NCBI GenBank assembly: GCA_020746995.1
Contig: JAGPXD010000001.1
Coordinates: 992,001-1,056,000, forward strand
Reading direction: 5' to 3'
Origin: Plectosphaerella cucumerina
Lineage: Eukaryota > Ascomycota > Sordariomycetes > Glomerellales > Plectosphaerellaceae
DNA length: 64,000 nt
Below, one piece after another: positions 23,898 through 36,682 of the stretch. A program made the position numbers and the translations under genes. Position 1 is the first letter of the stretch. Every line of letters begins with the position of its first letter. The notes beneath the pieces were generated by a model. That model was not told the origin of the DNA. It saw nothing but the letters and a program-made list of their open reading frames with translations, and did no database searches.

Positions 23898-26800
23898 TGT
23901 GAAGTGGGATCTGTGAAGCTGCGGACAGCGGGTGTGTCGTCGAACGGAAGTCGGGTTCGGTCACAAGGCCGAGACGATGCGGAGCGAGTTTAGGTTGCTG
24001 TGCTGGTCGGGTTCAGGACGGCGGCGGCAGCAGGAAAACGGCGAGCAGAAAGGCACTCCGGTAGCGACTGCTGAAGAAACAAAAGGCGCGAGGACGCTGT
24101 ATCGCTGCAGGAGAAATCAAGTCGTGGCTGTCCGATCCGGCGAGTTGCTCTGGGAGGTCGAAGAAAAGTACGCGGAGGGGCTCGATGAAAGGGGGCTCGA
24201 GGCGGGCTCGCTGTCGCAGGTCCAAGAGGTAGGTGATCGTCGTCGGCGCGCTTCCGAAGTATGCAGGAAAAGATTAGGGCGATCGTCGAACGGGCGGAAG
24301 GGGAAGCGAGGGTTTGGAAGCGGTGCCTGGTGAAAGGGGGACGGGGAGGAGGAGGAAGTTTGCTTGATCAGATCCGGGGGTTGGACGAAGATGGGGACCG
24401 TGGACCGTGGACGACGACGGGGCCAGGGCCGGGATAAGAAGGCAAAAGCCCAAAACGTGGCGGCGGTGGGGGAATGACTTTCACGCGCGTTGTAGGGGCT
24501 GCAGAATGGAAACTCGGGACCAGTCTAGGGGAGGAATAGGGGCCCCCTCCAGCACTCCAGAAGGACGAGAATGCTGAAAGGAGTTCAGCGCGGGCGCGGC
24601 GCGGCGAGTACAGGGGGCAGGGGCCTTGGGCCACGGGGCCATTGGCCACCAGGGACGGGCGCTCATTCTGGCGGCACGTGGATCCACTCTAGATGTCTTG
24701 GCGGGATGGATGACGTCCGGGTTGGACCTGGGCCAGGCTGTTGGAGGATTTTGAGGGGGCTCCACATTGGTCGGAGTGAGTTGAGCGCGATCCCGACAAG
24801 ACCTGGCATCTACATAGGTGGCTGCTGACGCTCGATACAAGCGCGTTGTGGAATGGCGGTTGATTCCGACGCCTGAGCTGGCTGTGGGAGAACGGTCAGA
24901 GACGAAGTCCCCTCGGTCTCGAGAGGGCATGAGATTCAATTCCCCAAGACGAGACGGGGAAGGGGGGAGCATGGTCGCACCTGCCACTGCAGATCTCGAC
25001 TGACATTCGAGGCACCTTACTTGTAGGTTCCTTCCTAGCGGCCCGCTTATCTCACATCTCCCCGGTACTTCTTCTGCGCGCCGTTCTCCGGCTCAATGAC
25101 AGGTATCCCGGTACGTACCCCTCCAACGTTCCTCCCTCCTCTAGCTAGCCCACTCGTTCCTGCCCCATCAAGACTTTTTGGACAGAGCGCGTCAAGAATG
25201 AAAGGCCGGGTCCCGCTCCCAAAGTCTTGGGAGAGTCTTGGCAGCCGCGTAATCTCTTCGTGCTTGCACCTGCTCCTCACACAACAACAGAAACGGGCCC
25301 TCGAATCATCCCGTCGCCTCGCCTCCCCTTTGCTCTGGCAAGTCTGGGCATCGGTCGCTGAGACTCGCCTTGTCTGGACCTGAACGCGCCCAGCCGCGAC
25401 GCATCCGCATGCCTCCCTCCTCTCCCTCCGAGTCCGCCGCGGTCGCCGCCTCCTCTGATTCCTCACCCTCCTGATGCAGCGCTTCTTCTGACCCGATGGA
25501 GGGTGGCAGGGCATCCCCCGGGTCGCAAGCGCACAGCCCCAGCCTTATGGAAAGTCCGAGAGGACCGAATGTCGTTCCCGCCGCTCCGGGTAAGACGGCG
25601 CCGCCCCCTCTTCCTGCTAAGAAACTGGGTTTGAAATGACCATCAACGCTTCCAGGGTTCCCGTCGTTCAATCAGCTGCTCCGGGTTAGACTGCGATTCA
25701 TCCGGCCGCCAGTTCAAGTTTCTCTGCCCCTGTCTGTCTGCCTGCCGCCTGCCGATGCTTCTGCAGGTGGTGTGCTGCCCTGCACTGGAATCCGGCCTTC
25801 CAAAGTCCGCTGTTTGCCAGTCCTGGGCGTTCTGCGGCTCTCTGGTTCGTCGTGGCCCTGGCTTCGGACCCCAATTTCATGCAGCTCCGGCGCTCAATGT
25901 GGCCCGGCCTGGCAAATCACACCTGAATGCCGAGCCTATGCCCAGGCACTCGCGAAATAGGGGGTGGAGATGGCACGCCCACAACCGGTGCGACATGGGA
26001 CCTTGAAGGGGGGCAGACAAAAGTGAGCGACGAGCGAGCAAGCGAGCAATCAAGCAATCGAGAGAGAAGCCAGACAATCATCTAACCGACGCCGGACCTG
26101 TCACCCGCCCGCCGCCCAAGCCGACCCACGGCGACGAGAGAAGCTTGACCGGAGAGGCAGGATTTGCCGGCGTACAAATGCGAGTGTGTGTGGCTGTCCA
26201 TGCGATCTTCCCGCTCTGCTGAGGATGCTTATTTTCGCCGCCGGGGCCGGGGATCCAGGGGCAGTGACCATCATGCCCGATGGGGCACAGTGAAGCTGGC
26301 TCGAGTTTGAGCTTTGCGCGATGGCCAGAGATGCAAATATGCTTAAAACTGCCCGAGTCTCGCCTCGTCGCCATGGTGCCCGACCCGACTGACAGCGACA
26401 ATAGGTTGCACTCGGGATCTGACAACACGCTGGTGCCGCTGCTGCTTACTCTGGGACAGACAGCTCTTTGTCGACGACACCTGTGAGCGAAGGCGTCGGA
26501 CGCCCGGGCGAGTCGCGACACCCGGCCGTGATAGTATCCAAGCATCTCGGGTACTCGGCCGTTTCACTTGGCCCCCCAAGAGCACGCCCGAACGTTGCCT
26601 CTGTCCCGAAAAGCAATCTATCTGCCAATACTCTGTCGTCGACTCAGGTGCACTCACGATTGAACACACACAGCACTGCATCAATCTTCCCTGCCGCGAT
26701 TCATAAGGCTTCAAGTCAAGACGACAGCACCATCGACCACCTTGCAGAAGCAAAGAACACACACGTACGCCCGAGTCGTCGGGTGTGTCCGTGTCACCTC

Positions 26801-27947
26801 ATGTCCGCCCACCTCCATGTTAGCTCCCGCCCAATGTCTCGCCCTCTGTAGCCCGGGAGCCCTGCATGGCCCAGTCCGAGGCTTCAGATGAGACGTCGAC
26901 GTTCGTTCTAGATCTGGCATCGCCAGCAATGTGGCCACAAACGTCCCTTCTTTCCCCTGGGAAGCTCGGCATCCCGACCTGCCAAGCCCTAATCCGCCAT
27001 GGCCTCCTTCGAGTTTGGGCCCTGCCTCGGAAGCCGGTGATCTTCCTGCCAAGACGGCATCTCACGTCACACAACCTCGCTCCCTTTCGTCAGCCGCTTC
27101 GTCGTCAGTAGGCCTGGCGATTTCCAGCAAACGACCTCCCAACGAGCCGCAACAAGAAGACCACGAGCCGCCACTGCTACTACCGGCATCGACAGCCGCC
27201 TGCCACTCTACATGCCGCCGTACAGCCCGTCCCATTGTTTGATGTGGGCCGCCGTGTCGCAGCAGCCTCGCATCAGAGCCACGCTGGCTGGCAGGCTAGT
27301 CAGGGACGCGAGGGTGCTGCGTAATTGATGGAGCCTCCGAAACACCGTCCGGCACTTTGGCAAACAATTGCGCACGCGTCAGGGACACACCGGGAGAGCG
27401 TCCTGTCTTTACTCGTCCAGGCATCGCCCCTGCGTGCCAGACCGACTCGACTTGGGACGAGTATCAGATATGCGAGATCGTGAACCTCCTGCCAAGAACG
27501 GTGCATCAACGGCTGGACCGATGCTGCCTGGCTGTCGTTCCCTTTCCCTCGCGGGGGAGCTTTCAATATGGCGGCCGCCGTTCCTACTCATCCTGGGACG
27601 CATCATCCCCGGCTTCTCTCCCTCCAGCAACGGTCTTTTCCCCATAACGCCTCGTCTGTTCAACGGCCTCGTCCAGTCCTGTCTTTCCTAGAGCTCTGTC
27701 CCTCGTTCCCTGTCCTTCCAACGGCGTCCAAACTCCGCAGACGGCCGCCGCAGCCCCTCCCCACGTCGTGGGTTGAGTGTCCGGGCCCACGAAGATATCC
27801 CGATCGACATATCACGTTACGTGTCGTGATTCATTAGCACGCCTGCTGCTGTTTCGGGAGCATCATCGATGCCAGGTCATCGGTAGAAAACAAAGACACC
27901 CCCATTCTGATCCTCCCTGGACCCAACGTCCGCTCCAAACCCTCGAG
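23898..27947. other. Intergenic, about 4 kb; no gene seen
   Basis: This lies between two divergent genes, the TPT transporter (minus) and the glycosyltransferase (plus). Frames of 60-170 codons exist on both strands but are overlapping, motif-free and without splice logic. It should hold both promoters. An unannotated non-coding RNA cannot be excluded. Confidence 0.5.
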
Positions 27948-29668
27948 ATGGAGTTCTCCAAACCCCTCGAACATCGGATTCCACACTTGCTATCCTCAGC
28001 ACATGCCCGAAGGCTGCTTCTCCTATCAGTCCCCGCGGTTCTTTTCCTCCTGGCGACCCTCTCACACCGCCTATACTCAGATGGAACATGGGTGAGCCTG
28101 AACATTCCTACCCCCCCCGCCGCGTACCATCCCCTGGAATCCGGGGGAGGCTATTTTGGGCACATGGCCCGCGACCCCTCCAAAATCCAGTACTGACCTC
28201 CCTCCAGGATGGCGTGCCATACACCAGACCCCTTGCGGAGCTGAACGACAAGGAATGCGCAGAGGGATCCCCCAACATCAGCATGCCCTCGCAGACCACG
28301 GGCAGGTTCCACTTCGTGATCGCAGCGAGTAAGCCCAACAAGCACTTCTGTCGTGCGCTGGTCTCGTCGACGGTCAACCGCTACGGTCCCCCAGTCATCG
28401 CGGGCTGGCACGGCCAGGGCGCACTGGATGCCGCCGAGACGCACCTTGCAAAGGTCCGCGCCGTCTCCTACTATCTCGACAACCTGCCACCGACAGCCAA
28501 CGACGACCTCTTTCTGCTGCTCGACGGTTACGACGTGCAGCTGCAACTGGGGCCCGACGTGCTCATCGACCGCTACTATAAGGCTGCAGCCCTCGAGGAT
28601 GAGCGCGTCATCCAGCAGCTCGGCCCGACGCTCGCCGAAAAGGTCGCCGGACCCCTAGGGCGTTACATCTTCTTCGGCGCCGACAAGATCTGTTGGCCCG
28701 TCGACTTCACTCGTCCGGCATGCTGGGCGGTGCCCGAGGTTCCGAACATGGACAGCCTCGCCTTCGGCCCCAAGACGGACGGCGATGAAGCCCCCTATTT
28801 CCGGCCCCGCTGGCTCAACAGCGGCACCATCATGGGTCCCGTCCGCGAGGCGCGAGCCTTCTTCGCCGCGACTCTGAACATCATCAACGCCACTTGGGAT
28901 GCCGAGTTTCCCTTCCACGAGAGCGACCAATACTACATGGCTGAGCTCTGGGGCCTCCAGGAGACGGAGCGGATCAACGCACAACTGCACGCGGACCCGA
29001 ACGCCGCTCATCCCCGCGGACCCGACGGCGCAAAGTGGCCCACCCTCGCCGTCGGCGGCAAACACAATCATCACGTCGCCGTCGACTACGGCAGCGCCCT
29101 CTTCCAGACTTGGGCCGGCTACGAACAGTTCGTCGACTGGCGCCCCTTCCCCGAGCCCGGCTTCGGCCGTGCCATCCACCAGAACGTACGCGACGACCCC
29201 CGTTTCCGCCCCTGGGTGCTTCGTCTTGCTGGCGACGCCATCGCTGCCATCGACCGCATCTTCCGCTCCACGGACGATTCGTCCATGGGCGCCACCTCGG
29301 ACGAGCTCCTGGCACGCTCAGAGTTCGGTTCCAACGTTGTTACCCGCACCGTCATGCCCGTCTACCACTGCACCGGTGCAAAGGACGCCCTCGACACCTT
29401 CTACCCTCGCATGTGGTTCTACCACCATGCCCAGGCACTCGTGCGATCTGCCGTCCGCCACTTCAAAGCTGGCCGCGCCTTCGCCCCGCGCCCTGTGGAC
29501 GGCAGGCTTTGGTACCCCGCGCACCCGTACCCGCGGGCCGCCGCGCCCGACGACGGTGGCGCGTGGGCGGACGGCAGCGATGGCTCGGGCGAGCTCAGCT
29601 GGGTGGACTTTGCGTCCATGTGCAAGGAGCACGAGGCGGATGTGTTTGCGGTCGAGATGCTGGGATGA
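27948..29668 (+). CDS. PLOD-like glycosyltransferase, type II membrane protein (534 aa, 2 exons)
   Basis: Exon 1 is 27948-28091 and exon 2 is 28208-29668. The intron (GTGAGC...CCAG, 116 nt) is in phase 0 after a Trp codon. A single N-terminal hydrophobic helix (LLLLSVPAVLFLLATL, residues about 27-42) suggests a Golgi signal anchor. The luminal part has a GT-A-like order: FHFVIAASKPNKHFCRALVSS, then the acidic metal-site region LFLLLDGYDVQL, FFGADKICWP, RWLNSGTIMGP and the late ESDQYYMAELWG. These match the glycosyltransferase domain of procollagen lysyl hydroxylase/GT25-like fungal proteins. Donor and acceptor are unknown; transfer onto secreted proteins or glycans is an inference. Confidence 0.85.
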
Positions 29669-29931
29669 GCTTGCCAGCGGGCAGAGGTTGTGGCATAATA
29701 CCCTAGTAGATATGGAAGCACCGAACGAGGCGTTAGCTTGAACGTTGAATTAAAATATTGTTATTTCCAGGTGGTTGCAGTGGGCAGTCGTGACCATGCG
29801 GTGTGGCAGGGAGTGGGAAGGATGACTGTAAGGTAAATTCTCCCCGTCGTTGCATCCATCGCCGACCACTCGTCAACCTCACAACCTCTCAACCTACATC
29901 ATCCTCCCGCATACCCTACGAGAACATCATT

Positions 29932-31619
29932 ATGTCGTCTTCGAAACCCAAGCGCCTCATCGTCTGCTGCGACGGTACCTGGTTCAACAGCCACCACGGC
30001 TTCGTCAAGACCTCCTGGTACAAGCGTATCGGCACCCTCCAAGTCCCCTCGAACGTCACCCGCATCTCGCGATGTTTCCGCCGCACCTGCTCCGACGGCA
30101 AGGTGCAGGTAGTCAACTACCAGTCCGGCGTCGGCACGGGCAGCAACATGCTGGATACTCTCACAGGCGGGGCTTTTGGCATGGGCATCGCCATGGTGAG
30201 TGCCTGCATTGCTGTGGTTCAAGGATCGAGCTGACATGTTTGGCAGCGCATCAAAGAAGTCTACAGCTTCCTCGCGGCCAACTACTTTGATGGTGACGAG
30301 ATCATCCTCATCGGCTTCTCCCGCGGCGCCTTCACCGCGCGATCTGTGGCCGGCATGATCGCCAAGCTGGGCCTGCTCACGAGGGAGGGCATTGGCCACT
30401 TTTACCCTATCTTCATGGACATGAACAGATGGAACTGCGGCGGCGAGGACCAGTTCCCCAACGTGCCCTTCGCCAATAAGCCTCATGGTCCCGGTGCTGC
30501 TGAGGCATACAGGGCCAGACTGGAGGAGGTGGGTGGTTCTGGCAAAGTCATGGAGGACACGGCTGACCATTTCGCAGCTCGGCCTCACACGCGTCCGTCA
30601 GGGTGGCGGCGCTGGCAGTCTCATCACTGTCAAGGCTATCGCGTGCTGGGACACGGTCGGGAGTCTCGGCATCCCGCAGATCGAGTGGCTCAACAAGCTC
30701 GGTGGACACTTGGCCCAGAGCAGCACACATCAGTTTTGGGACACGAGCTTGTCGGACCGAGTTGAGCATGCCTTCCACGCCCTCGCCCTCGATGAAACAC
30801 GCATCTCCTTTACTCCCGCTGTGTGGGAACGTCTGCCAGAGAACGCCTGCTCGACGGACCTGCGTCAGGTCTGGTTTCCAGGAAGTCATGGCAACATCGG
30901 CGGAGGTACTGATGATCAAGGCATGGCCGATATCACCCTCGCGTGTCAGTCTTTCGAGTCTCTCTTTCTCGCACGCGTGTTGTACTGACTCAACATCAGG
31001 GATGATGGATCAGCTGGCATCCATCGACGTCGAGTTTGACGACGATTCGTTCAACTATACCGTCGCCCGCACGCAGGCCTGTTACGACTCCACGCCGCCA
31101 AAGGCTTTCATCCCCAAGGCCTTCGCCAAGGAGCCCATCTACACCGCCAACAACCCTCGTCGCCCTTGGGCCCTCGGCGCCATCTGCCGTGACACGAACC
31201 TCCTCTGGCGACTCACAGGATCCCACGTGCGCCGTCCCGGCATGCAGCGTCAGGCAGCGACAGGATGCAGCAAGGGTGCCCGTCCGCCCTTCCTTAAAGA
31301 CACCAGCGAGCGCATTCACTCGTCGGTCCGCGTACGCATGCTCTGCGAGGGCCTCGACCTCAACGACGAGGGACTCTGGACCTGCAGGGCCCTGCGGGGC
31401 TACTGGCAGCTCAAGAAGCGAAGGCTCACCTTTGACAGCCTGGAGGAGCCGACCGAAGCGATCGAGGGTGGCGGCGAGCGGTACGTCTACGTGTATGTCG
31501 GTCCGCTTGACGAGTCGGCTGAGCGTACGCTGGCGGAGGAGCCCATGGGGCCGTTTGAGCGTCGGCTGCTGGAGATGACGGCTGGCGAGCCCAATGTATG
31601 GCAGTACGCGTCCGTTTGA
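29932..31619 (+). CDS. DUF2235 (Tle1-like) alpha/beta hydrolase (510 aa, 4 exons)
   Basis: Exons are 29932-30195, 30247-30528, 30578-30944 and 31000-31619. Introns are 49-55 nt and all are in phase. The N-terminus KRLIVCCDGTWFN and the block VNYQSGVGTG are diagnostic of DUF2235, the catalytic fold of bacterial type VI lipase effector Tle1. The nucleophile elbow is GFSRG in IILIGFSRGAFTARSVAGM. An acidic residue follows in AIACWDTVGSLG, and a candidate catalytic His in VWFPGSHGNIGGG. Fungal genomes carry many such proteins of unknown substrate, presumed esterases or phospholipases. There is no signal peptide, so it is probably intracellular. It follows the glycosyltransferase gene on the same strand. 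Confidence 0.9.
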
Positions 31620-32312
31620 GGTAGCAGCAATGGGAGGCATGTCGACGCTTGGTCTTTGGTGATGACGAGGTACGATGACTAGGTGCTCTCGCGCCACGAA
31701 AGGAGCAGACAAGGAACACATGTGAAGCTGCGCGCTCACGTCTACCATGGTTGCGTTGCCAACGGCGGAGTGGCTTAGACTGGACATGATGCACTGGTCC
31801 CTCTCCAGCTTGTCAGCTGCCTCAGTTAGTTGTCCAGCAAACCTCGCCACGCGATGACCGATGAGATCCATGACCGTTTGCATCTATTTCGCGGCAAGAC
31901 TTGGACCTCTGCCCGTACTGCGGCCGCCTATTGACGCAATCCAGGTCATTGAAATGTCCTTGCAACAGTGCAAGCGCGGCTGTCTGCACGTATATATTGA
32001 GGGCAGCCAGGGAATTTGAGAACAGCCCGCCTCTTCTGCGGCACATACCTGGTCTTTGTCCATCAAAGATGCCGATGGGTCTGTCTTACCGACTGCCGTT
32101 GCGCCGGCAGGGGTGCATTATACTTCGTCGTCGATGACTGAGGAGATGGCATATCTGGTAGCAGCGAGGACGAGGAGTTGGAGGCATTTATGCGGATTGT
32201 ACCTTGTGTTCCGGCCATTTCATGTGCATGTAAGAAGCGATCCAAGGGTTTTGAACAATTCTCGTCTTCGTAAACGAACAGAAATAACAAACAAGAGGCA
32301 AGATCAATGACT
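31620..32312. other. Intergenic between convergent genes; nothing seen
   Basis: The 3' flanks of the DUF2235 gene and the monooxygenase gene meet here. It is moderately AT-rich near 32240-32310. No gene or repeat is recognised. Confidence 0.5.
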
Positions 32313-34093
32313 CTAAAGCAAGTGGATCGCCGCGAGAAGTCCCAACAGCCCAGTGACGCAAGCCATCCACAGACCACCCAACCGGACAGGATCCCCATCA
32401 CGACCGGTATACACAAACTTGGAGTGATCAACCAGAAAGCTTCGCAGCCAGAAGTGCCACTGCCATTCCGGGTACACCATGAGATTCTTCCCAGACTTGG
32501 GTTCGACATACCAGTTTGTGCAGCCAGACGACCATACCAAGCTCTTGGCACGGTCCTGGATCCAGCTGTTCTCTTCGTCTTCTGCGTCCTGTGTGACCTC
32601 AACAGCTGAGATGGCGCCAGTCTGGCGGGCCTTGAGAATTGGTTCCAGCATGTTGAGGGCAAAGTTGATTTGGCATTCGCTGGAGAAGATGACGGAGAGG
32701 TGGCCGTTGACAGTGTTGGGTCCCATCATGATGAAGAAGTTGGGGAAGCCAGCTACGCATGTTCCGTAGTAGGCCTGTGGTAGGCCGTCGTTGTGAGTTT
32801 GCCACTACAGCAATATGTCAGCTTCGTGAATCATGCCGGGGGTCTCAATGAGGGACATACATGGTTATGAATGGAGACACCATTGCGCCCAATGATGTTC
32901 AGATGGCTCAAGAGAGTGGTAGTCTCGAAGCCGGTTGCCAGAATGACGGCATCAATTTTGATCTCGCGTCCGGACTTGAAGATGGCCGAATCCTTTGTCA
33001 GTCTCTCCACCGCATCATCGTGGACAAGCTCAACATTGTCCCGATGCAAGCAGTCGAGATAGCCTGTATCGAAGACTCGGCGTTTGCATCCGACTTCAAA
33101 CTTGGGCATCAATGCGTCGACATATCGGGGCGGGGCTGCCCTCTTGATGTAGGCCCTGGACGCCTCAGCCAGCTTCTGTCGTGCACGACCGCCGGTCTTG
33201 GTGTCAAACATGAGCCATTCAGCTTCCAGCTCTGCATAGATCTTGCCGCGCAGAATTTTCATGGCTCCAGGTACATGACGCATGATCGACTTGAAGGCGT
33301 CCGAGTACTTGGGGTTTGGTCTCTCGAGAAGCCAGTGGGGTTGGCGGACAACCTGCACAACTTTCGCGGCTGTCTCGCTGACCACGGGCACGAACTGTGT
33401 TGCGCTGCAGCCATTGCCTAAGAAACCGACCGTTAGTCTGACACTGACATGTGACTAGCCATTTATCGAATGACTTACCCAGCACCAGAACCTGCTTGCC
33501 AGTGTGATCAAACGAGTGGTCCCAGAGCGCCGAGTGGAAAATTTTCCCAGCGAACTCATCACGACCAGGGAGATCGCACTTTTTGGGCAAGCTCAGAGCG
33601 CCAACCGCGGAAACGAGCGCCCGTGAACGGATCTGAAAAGATCTGTTCTGATTCTGATCAAATACGTCGACAACCCACGTTGACGTCTCAGAATCCCACT
33701 GCGCCTTCTGGACGGTGTGCTCCAGATGAGTATGAGGTGCCAGATTCCACTTGCGCGCGACAGTGTGAAAGTACTGCAGAAGCTCCGGTTGCATGACAAA
33801 CTTTTGCGACCAATCTGGATTCATGGCAAAGGAGTAGGAGTAGAAGTGGGATGGAACCTGCTTGGACTCAGCATCTAGAACCGGCCAGGAAGTTCAATGG
33901 CACTCACATCGACGCCGCATCCAGGATACGTGTTGATCGCCCACGTGCCGCCAATGTCGTTCAGCTTTTCGAAAATCTTGAAGGTAGCACCTCTGAATTT
34001 CCTCATAAGCTGTACCGCGAGGCCGATCCCCGACATGCCTCCCCCGATGATAACGACATCGGTGTCGACATTGACGGACTTGAGAGACGTCAT
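32313..34093 (-). CDS. Baeyer-Villiger-type flavin monooxygenase (537 aa, 4 exons)
   Basis: Exons are 34093-33908, 33857-33479, 33417-32861 and 32804-32313, with introns of 50-61 nt. The FAD dinucleotide-binding motif is GGGMSG at residues 17-22, followed by FEKLNDIGGTW and NTYPGCGVDVPSHFYSYSF. The Baeyer-Villiger fingerprint reads FAGKIFHSALWD, and the second, NADPH-binding Rossmann motif reads VLVLGNGCSA. ILATGFETT and FFIMMGPNTVNGH follow. The C-terminal 20 residues are hydrophobic (MACVTGLLGLLAAIHLL), suggesting a membrane tail. The family oxidises ketones to esters or lactones, or hydroxylates amines or sulfides, using NADPH and O2; the substrate is unknown. It is divergent from the MFS transporter gene across a 737-bp shared promoter. 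Confidence 0.92.
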
Positions 34094-34208
34094 CTTGTCT
34101 GTTGACTGTGGGCAATAGTGAAGAGTAAAGGAGACAAAAGCTGAGCCGTACTGAAGCTTGGGAATCGTGGTTTCTTTGCCGTGACTTCACCACAGGTTTT
34201 TGAGACTG

Positions 34209-34229
34209 CTCCGACTTTTGATGACGGAG
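34209..34229. promoter_or_regulatory. CTCCG-N11-CGGAG inverted repeat, candidate Zn2Cys6 site
   Basis: A perfect 5-bp inverted repeat has an 11-bp spacer. Zn(II)2Cys6 regulators bind paired CGG triplets in direct, inverted or everted orientation, and such a regulator is encoded about 7 kb away. Binding is not shown. Confidence 0.3.
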
Positions 34230-34254
34230 TCGATCGTGTAGGGAAGTTTAGGTA

Positions 34255-34274
34255 TTCCGCTCACCCGAACGGAA
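34255..34274. promoter_or_regulatory. TTCCG-N10-CGGAA inverted repeat, candidate Zn2Cys6 site
   Basis: A second perfect 5-bp inverted repeat in the same CCG...CGG arrangement, with a 10-bp spacer, starts 25 bp after the end of the first. The pair is what draws attention; either alone could be chance. Confidence 0.3.
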
Positions 34275-34830
34275 CCTGAGGGCCATTCGGGTTCTAGAAG
34301 GCCTATTCGTGTCTCAAATGATGATGACTTGGAACGCCCAAGATGCGCGTCTCAGGCCATCGCCCCCCGAACATCGCTAGCGGCGCCTATTTCTCCCCAT
34401 CCAGCATGGCGCCAAGTCATTTCTGAGGATCTTTATCCCGAAACGGTCAAATAGGCGTCCCACTCGATCAGCACCCCCCAAAGTCCTGGAACTGCAGTTG
34501 GAAGCTGAAGAGGACTAACGGCATTAGGGCAATTAGGCCTTTCGGATGTTGGTCATGCTGCACACAGTTTGATCTCCGTCGAGAGGAAGCAAGATTGGAG
34601 ACGCCCGGCAGTGTAGTCTTGACGCTAAGCCTGTACCCCAGCTTTTCCGGGATCGGGGCTCCAACTCCAACTTGAGTCAATGAGCATTCTGGGGGAGCAT
34701 GATGCGGGGAACAGCGACAAACATGGATCTACATAAAGGTGTTCATTGTGTCGCTACACCTCTGCCACTTTTCCCATCACCCCATCACAAGTCTTTTGAC
34801 CTGTATTCTGAAGCATTTAGCACACTCGCA

Positions 34831-36682
34831 ATGGCACGAAAGTATCTCGGAGGCTCTGGTGAGGGTCTCACCGTATGGATCAGCATTGCTGCTTCCACCG
34901 TCCTGATATTTTACGGTTACGACCAAGTAGGTATCAAGCTGGCTGAAGACGCCAGTGACCTGCGCTAACAATCTCCAGGGCATCTTTGGAAACATCCTCG
35001 TGTCCGACGACTTCATCAGGACCGTTGGATATCCCTCGGTTGAGGCTCAAGGCACCATGACCTCTGTCTACAATCTCGGCTGCTTCGCCGGCGCCCTCTC
35101 GACCCTCTATACCGGCGATAAGCTTGGACGGCCCAACTCTCTGATCCTCGGAAGTGTCATCATTGCCATCGGTGCCATCATCCAGTCGACGGTCTACGGT
35201 CCGGTGCAGATGTACGTCGGAAGAGTCGTTGCAGGTCAGTCAGATTCCTGGGCGAAATCGAGGATAATTCGTCCGATTAACGGCAGCAGGCCTCGGCACT
35301 GGTATCAATACGTCGACCGCGGGTGTCTGGCAGTCCGAGACAGCCAAGGTCAGCAGCCGTGGAAAGCTCATCATCATTCAGATGGCCAACTGCATCCTCG
35401 GCTTCTCAATCTCCAACTGGCTGACTCTCGGCTTCTCCTTCGCCCCCGGAAGCGTCAGTTGGAGATTCCCCCTGGCCTTCCAAATATGTGAGTGAATCGC
35501 CGTTCTTTCATGGCTAGGTACGCTGGGCATGACTGACAGGTGATGCAGTCTTCTCTATTCTCGTCTGCTCGATGTGCCCCTTCCTGCCCGATTCACCGCG
35601 TCTGCTTATCCGGAAAGAACGTCACGAGGAAGCGCTTGAAATCCTTGCTGCTCTCGAAGGCCACGGCGCAACCGTCGAAAGCCCTTCCGTCCGAACCCAA
35701 TATGCCATTATCAAAGACATCATGGACAAGGAGCATGGCGAAACCTACACCTGGTGGCAACTGCTTACTGGCAAGAGTCCCTCTGGCGTGGTACGACGCA
35801 TGATTCTCGGAGCGTGGATGCAGTGCATGAACCAGGTATGCTTGAACCGCTCTGCCGAATCTCGTCGGCAGCTTCGTTCTAACATGCATAGATCTCCGGT
35901 ATCAACGTTACAAGCTACTACATGACCTACGTGTTCATCAACGCCCTAGGCTTCAGTGAGCTCATGTCTCGAATCTTGGCGGCCGCAGGCTCCATCGACT
36001 ACCTCATTTTCTCGTTCCTGGCCTACTTCGTCATCGAGCGTTATGGTCGCCGTCGCGTTATGATGGTCTCTGCAGCAGCTTGCGCTGGGTGCTGGACGCT
36101 CATCTCCATCGCAGCCTCCCAGATCGAGATGGAGAACGGCAACAGGTTCCAGTGGGGCTGTGCCGCCATCTTTGGCTTCTTTGCCTTCTTTGCGTCGTTT
36201 GGCATGGGCGTATTGGCTGTGCCTTGGCTGTATCCCACCGAGGTCAACGCTTTGGCGTTCCGTGCCAAGGGAACCAGCTTGGCCATGGCATCAAACTGGT
36301 ATGCAACGTGTACAAAATCCTGCGATCTAGACCTCCCGATGAGCTAACAGAAGACAGGATCATGAACTACATGGTGGCACAGATCACCCCTCCCGGCATT
36401 GCCAATCTAGGGTGGCGCTTCTGGCTCATCTGGGCCGTCATCTGCGCTTCGTTCGTTCCGATCACCTTCTTCTTTTACCCCGAGACCGCGAACCGGTCAC
36501 TGGAGGACATCGATCGATTCTTTGCCGACCACCCTGGCGTCTTCGTCTTCCGCAATAAGATTGCCACGCAGCTGCACCGGCCCGACATTTACATCGAGGC
36601 AGACAATCTCATCGCACACAGGGAAGCTGGCGTCGACAACGACAAGAAAGACAGCAGCATTGTTGAGAAGGAGCTTGCCTAG
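34831..36682 (+). CDS. MFS sugar transporter (522 aa, 6 exons)
   Basis: Exons are 34831-34926, 34979-35234, 35290-35487, 35549-35835, 35892-36298 and 36358-36682. Introns are 52-61 nt, and all phases agree. The protein has twelve predicted helices and sugar-porter signatures: GYDQGIFGNIL in helix 1, GDKLGRPNSLILGS after helix 2, LPDSPRLLIRKERHEEAL before the central loop, a cytosolic linker, ERYGRRRVMM, GVLAVPWLYPTEV and the final PETANRSLEDID. This is the hexose/polyol-type porter family at the plasma membrane; the substrate cannot be read from sequence. Its neighbours, a dihydroxyacetone kinase and a dehydrogenase, make a sugar, polyol or small carbonyl plausible. Confidence 0.93.

Larger units (their letters stand above)
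34094..34830. promoter_or_regulatory. Shared divergent promoter of the monooxygenase and MFS transporter genes
   Basis: The two start codons face away from each other across 737 bases. Two everted CCG/CGG repeats lie within 66 bp at 34209-34274 (listed separately). Co-regulation is inferred from geometry only. Confidence 0.5.

Noticed and set aside
28655..29632. Minus-strand frames opposite the glycosyltransferase gene
   Set aside because: They are antisense shadows of a C-ending-codon gene; the sense frame carries the family motifs.
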